This document shows positions 15,191-24,106 of a DNA stretch of 64,000 bases, piece by piece. The translations under genes and the position numbers were made by a program. The notes under the pieces were generated by a model that made no database searches, was not told the origin of the DNA, and worked only from the letters and a program-made list of their open reading frames with translations. Each line of letters opens with the position of its first letter. Positions within the stretch are counted from its first letter, which is position 1. Source of the stretch: Chitinophaga oryzae (GTDB taxonomy: Bacteria; Bacteroidota; Bacteroidia; Chitinophagales; Chitinophagaceae); the NCBI RefSeq assembly GCF_012516375.2, contig NZ_CP051204.2, forward strand, positions 8,299,886-8,363,885. The letters are read 5' to 3'.

Positions 15191-18133
15191 TTAATAACCA
15201 AAAATGTCTTCGAGAGAAAGTGTTTTCACCTCACCGATTTTTTTCAGATCGTCCATGCTGACTTTCTTTCCGGAAGCCACCACACAGTATGTGTAAGGTT
15301 TGTGGGCGATGTTGGTATCGTGGAATTTCTTCACATCATCGAAATTCATTTTATCAATCGACTCATACACCTGTTTGCGGATGTCTGTGCTAAGGCCCAG
15401 TTTCTGCGCAGCCAGATAGCTGAAGATGATGCCATCATTGGTGATGCGTTCTGTTTCTATATCCTGCTTCATAGACTCCTTGGCGGTTTCCAGCAGTTTA
15501 TCTGAACGGGGAATATCGTTCAGCAGATCATTCATTCCCTTGATAGCCTCATTCATTTTATCTGCCTGGCTGCCTACATAAGCTATCTGGGAATAACGCT
15601 CTCCTTTTTTATCCGGAGAAACAAACATAGCGTAGGTAGAGTAAGCCAGCGCTTTAGATTCGCGGATAGTCTGGAATACGATAGAACCCATACCGCCGCC
15701 AAAGTAGTTATTGAACAGGGTAATGATACCGGTATTGGCAGGGTCATACACCGATTCATTGCCTACCCAGTTAACTTCTGTCTGCACCATATCGTAATCG
15801 GCAAACAGTACCTGGTTGGCTGACTGCGTGGTTTTGCTGAACTTCACAGCAGCGGGCGCTTCCTTAAAGCTGGCAGGCAGCGTATGCAGTTTCTGCACAT
15901 CAGCAGCGGCAGTAGCCAGCGGTTGAGGGCCGTAGTAAATGATGGTGTGTTTGTAGGAAGGCAGTTCATGCAGCAGATTTGTCAGCTCCGTAGCGGTAAC
16001 GCCATCGAGATCTGCCTGGCTCAGCTGATTGTTGAACGGATTGTTGGCGCCATACATGGCGTAATTGATCACCCCTTTCATGATGGCAGACTTGTTCAGT
16101 TTGGCATCCGCGCGGGATTTCTGCAACCTGCCTTTCAGTGCGGCCAGCGCTTCTTCGTTAGGCTTACAGTTTGTCAGTATGTGTTCGAACAGGGAAACCG
16201 CTTTGTCGAAATTTTCCTGTAACCCGGTAATGGTGATGGTGGTATTGTCTGTGGAAGTGGCTACGCTGAAGTTGCACGCGATATTGTAAAACTCCTTGCT
16301 GATCTGTTCGGAAGTGTACTTGTCTGTCCCGAGGAATTGCAGGTACTGTGCCGCCAGCGGCAGTTTCTTGTTATTCCAGGAGCCCATGTCGAAATGATAG
16401 TACAGACGGAACAGGCCATTATCCTTGTTCTGCACGTACATCATGTTGGTATTGCCTACCGGAGCAGTCTGGATATCTTTTTCGTAATCCAGCCATTGCG
16501 GTTTCACCGGGGTAGCCGGGATGGTCGCCACTTTCTGCAGGAAAGCGGATTGTGCTTCACGGTTCACTTCCACCGGGGTGATAGCTGGTTTCTCTACTTT
16601 CTCAATGTTTTTATCCTCGCCTTTGCGTTTGTACACCGCTACATAGTTGTCAGCGAGATATTTATTGGCGTAGTCTACGATCTGCTTTTTAGTGACTTTG
16701 CCCATGTCGTCCACGTAAGACACATCAAGTGCCCAGTTGGCGCCACGACTTTTGATGAAAGCGTCCATGATGGAAGTCGCGCGGTTGTTGTTGCTTTCCA
16801 GTCCTTGCAGTTCAGCCAGTTTGAAGTTGTTGACGATCGCTTTTACCAGTGACTCGTCAAACGTTCCTTTCTTCAGGATGTCCAGTTGCCCCAGGAGGAG
16901 GTTTTTCACGTCATCCAGGCTCTGGCCTTGTTTGGCTGTACCGGACAGCATCAGTACGGAGTAGTCTTTCAGTGCCAGCACCTGTGCGCCGGCGTTCAGG
17001 ACTTTTTGCTGTTTGTTGAGGTTCAGGTCCAGCAGGCCGGCTTTACCGTTCTGCAGAATGCTGGAGAGTACGCCGAGGATCAGGCTGGACCGGGTGTCGA
17101 GTGCGCCGGGCACACGGAAAGCCAGATTAATGCTTTCAGCGTCGGGGCCAAACACTTCTTTCACCACAGGTGCTTTGAAAGGTGCTTCCGGAGCGGGTTT
17201 ATATTCTTTTACAGGTTTAGCTTTCATGTAACCGAACTGCTGATCGATGGTTTTGATCACATAATCCGGATCAAAGTCGCCCGCCATTACGATGGCCATA
17301 TTGTTGGGCACATACCAGGTATTGTAGAAATCGCGGATAACCTTCAGGTTGGGGTTCTTCAGGTGTTCTACCGTACCGATGGTAGATTGCTGGCCGTAGT
17401 TATGCGTAGGGAACAGGGCCGCCAGCATGGTTTCGTATATCTTGCGGCCGTCGTTGTCCAGGCCGCGGTTTTTCTCCTCGTATACTGCCTCCAGCTCTGT
17501 GTGGAAGAGGCGGAATACGGGAGTACGGAATCTTTCCGCCTGTACGGTCAGGTATTTATCAATAGCATTGGAAGGGATGTCTTCTTCATAGATGGTTTCT
17601 TCCACCCAGGTATGTGCGTTGGTGCCCTGAGCGCCCATGCCGGTCATCATCTTATCGTATTCGTTGGCGATCGCATATTTAGCAGCGATGCCGGATACGC
17701 TGTCTATCTGGTGATACACTGTTTTACGGGCGGCGGGGTCTGTTGTTTTATTGTATTTGTCGTACAGGTTCTCGATCTGGTCGATATAGGGCTTTTCCTT
17801 GGCCCAGTCGAGCGAACCATACTGTTGGGTACCTTTAAAGAGCAGGTGTTCCAGGTAGTGGGCCAGGCCGGTATGATCTTTCGGGTCGTTGTTGCTACCG
17901 GCGCGGGTACCAATCAGGGTCTGGATTCTGGGTTCTTTTTTATTGACGCTCAAAATAACGGTCAGCCCGTTTTTCAGCGTATAGAAGCGGGCTTTCATGG
18001 GGTCGTCCGTTACATACCGGTAGGAATAACCGCCGGAAGTAGCTTCTTTCCACTGAAATTTGCCCTGAGCGAAGGCTGTTGGCAGGCTTCCTGCAAACAG
18101 CAACAGCGATACAGCGAGTTTACGCAGTTTCAT
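15191..18133 (-). CDS. M16 family zinc metalloprotease, two-domain, secreted
   Basis: A 980-residue protein with a signal peptide (MKLRKLAVSLLLFAGSLPTAFAQ, cleavage near 22). The inverted zinc motif HxxEH is visible as H92-Y-L-E95-H96, and the downstream glutamate ligand is in the ELEAVYEEKNRG segment. The second half (from about residue 530) repeats the M16 fold without the zinc motif, as is usual for pitrilysin/insulinase-type clamshell proteases. The gene has its own -7 box and terminator, so it is probably monocistronic. These enzymes degrade peptides in the periplasm; the particular substrates are not known. Confidence 0.93.
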   Translation of the reverse strand: MKLRKLAVSLLLFAGSLPTAFAQGKFQWKEATSGGYSYRYVTDDPMKARFYTLKNGLTVILSVNKKEPRIQTLIGTRAGSNNDPKDHTGLAHYLEHLLFKGTQQYGSLDWAKEKPYIDQIENLYDKYNKTTDPAARKTVYHQIDSVSGIAAKYAIANEYDKMMTGMGAQGTNAHTWVEETIYEEDIPSNAIDKYLTVQAERFRTPVFRLFHTELEAVYEEKNRGLDNDGRKIYETMLAALFPTHNYGQQSTIGTVEHLKNPNLKVIRDFYNTWYVPNNMAIVMAGDFDPDYVIKTIDQQFGYMKAKPVKEYKPAPEAPFKAPVVKEVFGPDAESINLAFRVPGALDTRSSLILGVLSSILQNGKAGLLDLNLNKQQKVLNAGAQVLALKDYSVLMLSGTAKQGQSLDDVKNLLLGQLDILKKGTFDESLVKAIVNNFKLAELQGLESNNNRATSIMDAFIKSRGANWALDVSYVDDMGKVTKKQIVDYANKYLADNYVAVYKRKGEDKNIEKVEKPAITPVEVNREAQSAFLQKVATIPATPVKPQWLDYEKDIQTAPVGNTNMMYVQNKDNGLFRLYYHFDMGSWNNKKLPLAAQYLQFLGTDKYTSEQISKEFYNIACNFSVATSTDNTTITITGLQENFDKAVSLFEHILTNCKPNEEALAALKGRLQKSRADAKLNKSAIMKGVINYAMYGANNPFNNQLSQADLDGVTATELTNLLHELPSYKHTIIYYGPQPLATAAADVQKLHTLPASFKEAPAAVKFSKTTQSANQVLFADYDMVQTEVNWVGNESVYDPANTGIITLFNNYFGGGMGSIVFQTIRESKALAYSTYAMFVSPDKKGERYSQIAYVGSQADKMNEAIKGMNDLLNDIPRSDKLLETAKESMKQDIETERITNDGIIFSYLAAQKLGLSTDIRKQVYESIDKMNFDDVKKFHDTNIAHKPYTYCVVASGKKVSMDDLKKIGEVKTLSLEDIFGY

Positions 18134-18166
18134 AGAAATCTGTTAGGTTGGTTTGAAAATAGTCTC

Positions 18167-18174
18167 CAAATATA
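18167..18174 (-). promoter_or_regulatory. Putative -7 box of the M16 protease gene
   Basis: The minus strand reads TATATTTG, a full match to TAnnTTTG, 34 bp before the ATG at 18133. The -33 box is not obvious. Confidence 0.55.
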
Positions 18175-18300
18175 ACGGAAGGGGAAAAATTACGGCAGTT
18201 TAGCAGCGGATAATTCTATGAGTGGTAACACAAGACAAGCTTCAACCGATTGAAAACCGGCAGGGGCAACAAGACAATAAATCTATTTATTTATTGATTA

Positions 18301-18633
18301 TTAGGGAGTTAAGTTGTTCATTAAGAAGGCGGCACGTTTTCCCAGCACGAGGCTGTTCCACATAGAATCCGCCTGAACGACAGCAGTATAGTGCTTCCTG
18401 GCTGTTGTTGGCCGTGCGGCTGGTTTATGAACGGTGGTCATTCGTTTTACCGAAGCGGTCACTACTTTTTGCGGAGCAACTACAGGAATGTTGCTGAAAG
18501 AAGGTACATCTACGGGGAGCTGCCGGTCGGCACCAGAGACTCCCGATACATTCACACCTAGTAGACGTTTATCACAGGAATGCACCCACGCAATACAACC
18601 AATGCACGCCAGCAGGGCGACAAAAGAACGCAT
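18301..18633 (-). CDS. Small secreted or lipid-anchored hypothetical protein
   Basis: A 110-residue protein with an N-terminal hydrophobic segment ending in WVHSC at residue 20, which could be a weak lipobox or a signal-peptide cleavage region. The rest is basic and Pro/Thr-rich, with no recognised domain. It is the last gene of the minus-strand unit sigma factor, anti-sigma factor, outer-membrane barrel and this gene, starting 28 bp after the barrel gene ends. A partner role in the envelope for that unit is a guess from position only. Confidence 0.6.
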   Translation of the reverse strand: MRSFVALLACIGCIAWVHSCDKRLLGVNVSGVSGADRQLPVDVPSFSNIPVVAPQKVVTASVKRMTTVHKPAARPTTARKHYTAVVQADSMWNSLVLGKRAAFLMNNLTP

Positions 18634-18661
18634 AGATAGAATTTTGGTCAGGTCAAAAAAT

Positions 18662-19627
18662 TTAGAAACCGTTTAACCGCAACCCAACAGAAAACGGATA
18701 CTGCTGCAAACCGTAATCATGCAAAGGCGTAAGGGCGAAGTTACCGTACAGCTTCACCGGGCCATAACCCAATTCGCTGGTAAGTCCGAAACGCCATTTG
18801 TTAAGGTTGAAATCATCGGTCTTCCTCACTTTTCCTCTCTCCTCACTGATCTGTTTGGTTCTGGATTTGATCAGATAACCACCAGAGACACCAAAGCTCG
18901 CCTGAAACGCGCGATTCGGGCGGGCCGGGTTAGAATTAAAGTTCAGCATCACCGGGATGGAGATATATTCAGCAAACAGCTTGTTTTTTGAAAACTCTAC
19001 TGTATCCCTGATTATTCTCGTGGCATAACCCGGCTGGTAAGTGATATTCCGGGCATACCTGAAATTATTCATTTCCAATCCCAAAGCATATAACAAGTTA
19101 AGTTTGTGTTTTGTTATATTAAGCCTTTGTTGAAACAACCAGATATTAAAATTGATCGATTTTCCGGTAACAAGTTTAAATTCCGCCGGTGTTAGTGGCT
19201 CGCTGCCTTCCCTTGGCGCAAAAGTGGAGAGTCCGACCGCGGAGTAATCATACGCCTTGGCGGCGGGCATAGCGCCGTTATAGAAGCCGCTCGTATTGGG
19301 ATAATAAGCGATATAGCTGGCGCCGCCGTATTCGCTTCTGTCGATGTAATTATTAAATCCTATATCGAAGACAAACCACCTGGTGTGCAGGTTTTTCTTC
19401 AGCCGGGCCCTTGCATAGGCGGTATCGCTGTATACTTTGTAGGTATTGCGTCCTTTTTCGTTCTTTCCTTTGATCAGGATCAGCCCCTTTATCCAGAAAG
19501 TGTCCGGAACCGGAGCTGCCGCAGGTGCTGCAGCCACATTGGCCTGATGGCTGGTGTCAACGTTTTGCCCCTGCGCCCATCCTATACACAATACCAATAT
19601 AAAACAGAGTAAAACTTTATGCTTCAT
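18662..19627 (-). CDS. Outer-membrane beta-barrel protein, sigma-operon associated
   Basis: A 321-residue protein with a clear signal peptide (MKHKVLLCFILVLCIGWAQG). The body has many alternating hydrophobic strands (WFVFDIGFNNYI, INFNIWLFQQRLNI, FQASFGVSGGYLI, PVKLYGNFALTPL) and ends in GLRLNGF, typical of barrels of the PorT/OmpA-like beta-barrel group. A Pro/Ala-rich linker follows the signal peptide. It starts 2 bp after the anti-sigma stop, so the two are co-transcribed and probably functionally linked, with the barrel perhaps being controlled by the ECF sigma factor. No ligand can be inferred. Confidence 0.75.
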   Translation of the reverse strand: MKHKVLLCFILVLCIGWAQGQNVDTSHQANVAAAPAAAPVPDTFWIKGLILIKGKNEKGRNTYKVYSDTAYARARLKKNLHTRWFVFDIGFNNYIDRSEYGGASYIAYYPNTSGFYNGAMPAAKAYDYSAVGLSTFAPREGSEPLTPAEFKLVTGKSINFNIWLFQQRLNITKHKLNLLYALGLEMNNFRYARNITYQPGYATRIIRDTVEFSKNKLFAEYISIPVMLNFNSNPARPNRAFQASFGVSGGYLIKSRTKQISEERGKVRKTDDFNLNKWRFGLTSELGYGPVKLYGNFALTPLHDYGLQQYPFSVGLRLNGF

Positions 19628-19629
19628 AA

Positions 19630-20739
19630 TTATTTATTCCTTTTACGGGAGAAAAATTTAGCAACGTTGGTGACCTTGTCCAGGATGCGGCTGTCACTTC
19701 CGCTGACAGACAGGATCAGCTCCCCTTTCACAGCGGCAGGAGCCGGAGCGGCAGCCACGGGGGCGGGCGCCTTGGCTGGCATGGCCGGCATGTTGGCTGC
19801 AATAACGGCTTCCTTAGCGTGCCCCGCAGCAGGGGTATTATCTGCCGGAGCGGCTGCTGCCAGCGTTGTATTCTGCTGCAGGTGTTTTTCCACCACTTCG
19901 TCCGAAGTGTTGCGCGGAGAAGGCAGGGCGGAAATTACCGGTGCATCGGCGGTTGCGGCCGCTGAGGCTACTGCGTTATTATTTTGCGGTTGTTGAGGGG
20001 CGGGTGTGGTGGGGATAACTTTAGCCCGGGCTGTTTCCTTTTTGCGGGAAGAGGCGGTGCGGCTGGCCGGCATATGCGCTGCTTCCGGGCGGGCAGCTTC
20101 CGCGTAGGGGGCTGCCGGCGTTTCCGTTTTTTCCGGGGCCGGAGCGGGAACAGCAGCCGTTTCCGGTTGACCGGCCTGTGGGGTCATTGCTTCCTTCGTC
20201 ACCGTACCGGCTATGGGCTGACTGTTATGACGGTCACCCGCGGGCAACAGCCAGATCAGCAACCCTGTCAGTACCGCGGCGGCGGTAGCTCCCCACCAGT
20301 AAGCCGCCATTCTGACGGTTTTACGGGAAGTGCGGTACAGGCTGGCCTTGTTGGCGAATACCACAGTGGTATCCGGCTCCAGTTTCACCACCTGCAGCAG
20401 CGCCATCTCCTTTTGCGCTTCGGGATGTTCCCGAAGCCAGGATTTCAGGCGGACAGTGTCTTCAGCAGGCAGTTCTCCGTCCACATAGCTCAGCATCATC
20501 GATTCATAGGCTTCAGTGGCGGCGGCGGGCGTATGACGGTACAAGGCTGCCTTCTGATCAAATACGACCTGTTCGTCCGGTACCACGCAGGCACCTTTCA
20601 GCAGCTCCAACTCGGCCCGTATATGAGGATGTTGTTGCAGGAACTGTTCCAGCGCGGCTTGTTCCGCGTCGTCCAGTTCGTTATCCACATAACTGAGCAG
20701 GTAAGATTCGTAATTCGATATGTCGATCTCTACAGCCAA
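19630..20739 (-). CDS. Membrane anti-sigma factor with duplicated N-terminal domain, TTG start
   Basis: A 369-residue protein downstream of an ECF sigma gene. Its cytoplasmic part is a tandem duplication: residues 10-68 (YESYLLSYVDNELDDAEQAA... QKAALYR) and about 77-135 (YESMMLSYVDGELPAEDTV... NKASLYR) align throughout. A membrane segment follows (WWGATAAAVLTGLLIWLLP, about 150-170), and then a long Ala/Pro/Thr-rich periplasmic region. The zinc HxxxCxxC motif of ZAS anti-sigma factors is lacking. The first codon is TTG at 20739; there is a stop four codons upstream and no ATG until residue 81, so TTG is forced if the first repeat is translated. Anti-sigma activity is inferred from position and layout. 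Confidence 0.8.
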   Translation of the reverse strand: MAVEIDISNYESYLLSYVDNELDDAEQAALEQFLQQHPHIRAELELLKGACVVPDEQVVFDQKAALYRHTPAAATEAYESMMLSYVDGELPAEDTVRLKSWLREHPEAQKEMALLQVVKLEPDTTVVFANKASLYRTSRKTVRMAAYWWGATAAAVLTGLLIWLLPAGDRHNSQPIAGTVTKEAMTPQAGQPETAAVPAPAPEKTETPAAPYAEAARPEAAHMPASRTASSRKKETARAKVIPTTPAPQQPQNNNAVASAAATADAPVISALPSPRNTSDEVVEKHLQQNTTLAAAAPADNTPAAGHAKEAVIAANMPAMPAKAPAPVAAAPAPAAVKGELILSVSGSDSRILDKVTNVAKFFSRKRNK

Positions 20740-20777
20740 AAATTATTTATTATTAACTTATTAACAATTATAAATAT

Positions 20778-21263
20778 TTATATCACGTTTTCCATCTTTA
20801 CCAGATAATTTTTTAAATGTATCCTGGCCCGATGGAGGTAAACCTTTACCTGGGAGGGGTTGAGCTGCATGATTTCGCCTATTTCCTCATAGCTGTAACC
20901 TTCATAATCTTTCAGCAGCACCAGTGACCGCTGCACCTCACTCAGATTAGCCAACGCCCTGGCAATCACCTCTTTGGCATTGTTGATCTTATGGTCCGCC
21001 ACTTTCATCTCGTCCTTGAACTCGTCTACCAGTGTCACCCGCTTTGTCTTACGTACATGATCGATCATATTATGGTACGCCACTGTAAACAGGTACGATT
21101 TTGCCTTTTCAAAAGGCACGTCCTGGCAGTGCTTCCACAATATTTCGAATGCGTTCTGTACTACGTCCCTGGCATCTTCCGCGTGGTCCAGGTTTTTGAT
21201 AATAAAGCGGAATATATTGTCCGAATACAGATCCACACATTTATTGTACTCCTTTTCCGTCAT
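20778..21263 (-). CDS. ECF RNA polymerase sigma factor
   Basis: A 161-residue sigma-70 family protein with regions 2 and 4 only. Region 2 is DNIFRFIIKNLDHAEDARDVVQNAFEILWKHC and contains the usual DARDVVQ core; region 4 is LSEVQRSLVLLKDYEGYSYEEIGEIMQLNPSQVKVYLHRAR, an HTH. It heads the minus-strand unit with an anti-sigma gene 38 bp downstream, an outer-membrane barrel and a small secreted protein. The target regulon is unknown; auto-regulation is usual. Start at ATG 21263 (MTEKEYNKCVDLYSDN) is well placed. Confidence 0.92.
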   Translation of the reverse strand: MTEKEYNKCVDLYSDNIFRFIIKNLDHAEDARDVVQNAFEILWKHCQDVPFEKAKSYLFTVAYHNMIDHVRKTKRVTLVDEFKDEMKVADHKINNAKEVIARALANLSEVQRSLVLLKDYEGYSYEEIGEIMQLNPSQVKVYLHRARIHLKNYLVKMENVI

Positions 21264-21648
21264 TCCGGTGGTGCGGGATTTTAGTGCTAAGTTCCGACTT
21301 TTACTTTAATACCTATCATGGTCACCATCCGCCTACCCACACCTAAATCATCAGCTTACACCGCTTTTTTCCGGTTTGCACAGCAGGAACAGTTTATATA
21401 AAACTGATCATCAACCCATTATCCAGCACATTATTTTTGTATCTCTCTTTCTCAGGTCAAATTCACAGTTTTCCACTACATGGCATCTTTAATCGTGATA
21501 GTATTATGACGGAGTGCTGCCGTTAAATGTTACACCTTGGTCAAACTTTTTACCCTCCGCGCCGTTAACTGTGGATGCGACAGAGATTCGTAATACTTTT
21601 ATTGCCTATAACTTTGCAAAAGCGTTATAATTAAATATTGTACTTACT
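21264..21648. promoter_or_regulatory. Divergent control region, with -7 box for kbl
   Basis: This 385-bp gap separates the ECF sigma gene from kbl. TAACTTTG at 21609-21616 matches TAnnTTTG 32 bp before the kbl ATG. No clear promoter for the sigma gene was found, and no other gene is seen. Confidence 0.5.
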
Positions 21649-22836
21649 ATGAATAAGAAGTTTACGTCCCGCTTACGGGAAGAACTGGAGGAAATCAACA
21701 AAGCCGGTCTGTATAAGAGAGAGCGTATCATTACATCTGAGCAGGGAGCTGAAATACAGGTTGGCGGTAAGACGGTCATAAATTTTTGCGCCAATAACTA
21801 TCTGGGACTGTCTTCTCATCCGGCTGTGGTGAAAGCGGCCAAAGATGCCATCGACACCCATGGCTACGGTATGAGCAGCGTCCGCTTTATCTGCGGCACC
21901 CAGGACATTCACCGGGAACTGGAAGAAAAAATCTCCAAATTCCTTGGCACGGAAGACACCATCCTGTACGTAGCCGCCTTCGACGCCAACGGTGGCGTGT
22001 TCGAGCCACTGTTCGGCGAACAGGACGCCATCATCTCCGATGCCCTGAACCATGCTTCCATCATCGACGGGGTGCGTTTGTGCAAAGCCAAACGTTTCCG
22101 TTATGAACATAACGACATGGCTGACCTGGAAGCCAAACTGAAAGAGGCCCAGGACTGCCGCAGCCGTATTATCGTAACAGACGGCTCCTTCAGCATGGAC
22201 GGTACGATTGCCCAGCTGGACAAGATCTGCGACCTGGCGGATAAATACGACGCCATCGTAATGTCCGACGAAAGCCACTCTTCCGGTTTCCTTGGCAAAA
22301 CAGGCCGTGGCACCCACGAATACCGCAACGTCATGGGCCGGGTAGACATCATCACCGGTACGCTGGGCAAAGCGCTCGGCGGCGCTTCCGGCGGCTTCAC
22401 CAGCGGCCCGAAAGAAGTGATCGATATCCTGCGTCAGCGCAGCCGTCCTTACCTGTTCTCCAACTCCGTGGCTCCCAGCATCGTAGGCGCTTCCATCGCC
22501 GTTCTCGACATGCTGAGCGAAACCACTGAGCTGCGCGACAAACTGGAATACAACACCCGCTATTTCCGCACGAAAATGACCGAAGCCGGCTTCGATATCA
22601 AACCCGGCGACCACCCGATTGTGCCGGTTATGCTGTACGACGCCGTACTGAGCCAGCAAATGGCGGAAAAACTGCTGGCAGAAGGCATCTACGTGATCGG
22701 CTTTTTCTTCCCGGTAGTGCCCAAAGGCCAGGCCCGTATCCGTGTACAGCTCAGCGCCGCCCACGAACAGGCCCATCTCGATAAAGCTATAGCCGCCTTC
22801 ACCAAAATAGGTAAGGAACTGGGCGTGATTAAATAA
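21649..22836 (+). CDS. kbl: Glycine C-acetyltransferase (2-amino-3-ketobutyrate CoA ligase)
   Basis: A 395-residue PLP enzyme of the alpha-oxoamine synthase family. It cleaves 2-amino-3-ketobutyrate with CoA to glycine and acetyl-CoA, the second step of threonine degradation. The PLP lysine is in [14 protein letters not shown], and the region SDESHSSG supplies the conserved PLP contacts. The start [23 protein letters not shown] and the length are typical. A threonine dehydrogenase gene is not in the window. The stop codon coincides with the beginning of inverted-repeat element B. Confidence 0.93.
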   Translation: MNKKFTSRLREELEEINKAGLYKRERIITSEQGAEIQVGGKTVINFCANNYLGLSSHPAVVKAAKDAIDTHGYGMSSVRFICGTQDIHRELEEKISKFLGTEDTILYVAAFDANGGVFEPLFGEQDAIISDALNHASIIDGVRLCKAKRFRYEHNDMADLEAKLKEAQDCRSRIIVTDGSFSMDGTIAQLDKICDLADKYDAIVMSDESHSSGFLGKTGRGTHEYRNVMGRVDIITGTLGKALGGASGGFTSGPKEVIDILRQRSRPYLFSNSVAPSIVGASIAVLDMLSETTELRDKLEYNTRYFRTKMTEAGFDIKPGDHPIVPVMLYDAVLSQQMAEKLLAEGIYVIGFFFPVVPKGQARIRVQLSAAHEQAHLDKAIAAFTKIGKELGVIK

Positions 22837-22963
22837 TTACGGATTACGGATTACGAATTACGAATGGAGGGCTCCCTTTTGGAAAGGTTATTAAGTAACC
22901 GACCTGTAAGGGAGCCCTCCATTCGTAATTCGTAATTCGTAATTCGTAATTGGATCCGTAATT
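22836..22963. repeat. Intergenic inverted-repeat element B
   Basis: Left arm: tandem ATTACGG/ATTACGA words leading to GAATGGAGGGCTCCC (to 22875). Right arm: GGGAGCCCTCCATTC followed by tandem GTAATTC words to 22963. The inner 22 bp match perfectly. The loop holds a second small hairpin, GGTTA/TAACC. It starts at the kbl stop and ends 24 bp before the beta-lactamase ATG. Confidence 0.9.
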
Positions 22964-22987
22964 TCGCACCTGACTATTTACTAAATC

Positions 22988-23800
22988 ATGATACTGATGA
23001 AACGATTTGGCTGGATGTTATCAGCACTGTGCCTTTTCATGGCCGCCTGCGCACCGAACAACGTTAAGGAAGAAAAAGGCTGGGAGAAATATTTCACCGA
23101 GTACAAGGTGGAAGGCACTTTTATGCTATTCAACAACGCACAGGGCACCTTCAAAGTGTATAACCTGGACCGCGCCAAAGAACGTTTCCTGCCGGCTTCC
23201 ACCTTCAAGATCTTTAACTCGCTGGTGGGCCTGCAGACCGGTGTAATCACCGATACCGGCATGGTAATCCCCTGGGATGGTGTTACCCGCAAATACCCGG
23301 CATGGAACCAGGACCTGAGCATGCAGCAGGCGTTTAAAGTATCTGCCGTTCCCTATTTCCAGGAAGTGGCACGCCGCATCGGCAAAACCAATATGCAGCT
23401 ATGGCTGGACTCCGTTAAATACGGCAACATGAAAATGAGCCGTGTGGATACTTTCTGGCTCGACAACTCCCTGCAGATCTCCGCAGACGAAGAGCTGGGT
23501 TTTGTCAAAAAACTGTATTTCGATCAGTTGCCCTTCGCCAAAACCAATATGCAAACAGTGCGCGACGTGATGCTGATGGAAAAAACCCCAAAATACGAGC
23601 TTTCCTATAAAACCGGCTGGGGCACCGCCGGCGCTAAACAAATTGGCTGGATCGTAGGCTGGGTGGAAGAAAACAGACACCCCTCCTTCTTTGTCCTGAA
23701 CATTGAAACAGAAGATCCCAACTTTGACATGGTCAAAAACCGGATGGCTATTCTCCGTAATATCCTCACCGAAGCCGGCTATTTCAAAGGAGAAATGTAG
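22988..23800 (+). CDS. Class D beta-lactamase (OXA-like), lipoprotein
   Basis: A 270-residue protein of the penicillin-binding transpeptidase superfamily, class D. A lipoprotein signal ends with MAAC at residue 21. The catalytic motif S-x-x-K is present as S71-T-F-K74 in LPASTFKIFN, the second motif S-A-V follows in FKVSAVPYFQE, YGN occurs in VKYGNMKMS, and the third motif KTG is in SYKTGWGTAG. A WDG motif (IPWDGVTR) is also in the expected place. The length is normal. It acts on beta-lactams in the periplasm; the spectrum cannot be told. No mobile element flanks it and its composition matches its neighbours, so it looks like a resident chromosomal gene. It lies between inverted-repeat elements B and C. 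Confidence 0.93.
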   Translation: MILMKRFGWMLSALCLFMAACAPNNVKEEKGWEKYFTEYKVEGTFMLFNNAQGTFKVYNLDRAKERFLPASTFKIFNSLVGLQTGVITDTGMVIPWDGVTRKYPAWNQDLSMQQAFKVSAVPYFQEVARRIGKTNMQLWLDSVKYGNMKMSRVDTFWLDNSLQISADEELGFVKKLYFDQLPFAKTNMQTVRDVMLMEKTPKYELSYKTGWGTAGAKQIGWIVGWVEENRHPSFFVLNIETEDPNFDMVKNRMAILRNILTEAGYFKGEM

Positions 23801-23803
23801 TTA

Positions 23804-24024
23804 TTAGGGTATTTTATTATTTGTTTATTGGGTTATTGGGTTATTGGATTTACGGATTTTGGAATTTTGGAATTTTGGAATTTAAAAATACTGCGAAGAT
23901 TACGCCCGGATACCTGATGCCAGGTCCCGGCGTCCTGTAGCAGGCTCTCCACTGCGTTTTAAATTCCAAAATCCCAAAATCCGTAAATCAAATAACTAAA
24001 TACTAAAATGTTAAAATATTAAAA
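23804..24024. repeat. Intergenic inverted-repeat element C
   Basis: GATTTACGGATTTTGGAATT from 23847, with three tandem TTTTGGAAT words, pairs with the right arm 23957-23989 (AAATTCCAAAATCCCAAAAT then CCGTAAATC). The outer flanks are weaker AT-rich mirror sequence. The centre has CTGCGAAGAT, related to the centre of A and F. The element fills the gap after the beta-lactamase stop. Confidence 0.85.
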
Positions 24025-24106
24025 TGCCCTGTTCCCGCTCTTGTAATACGTGACAAAAAAATTATTTTTGAGATCTTGCCAACCGCAAGCGATCTTAAAA
24101 CTGCAT

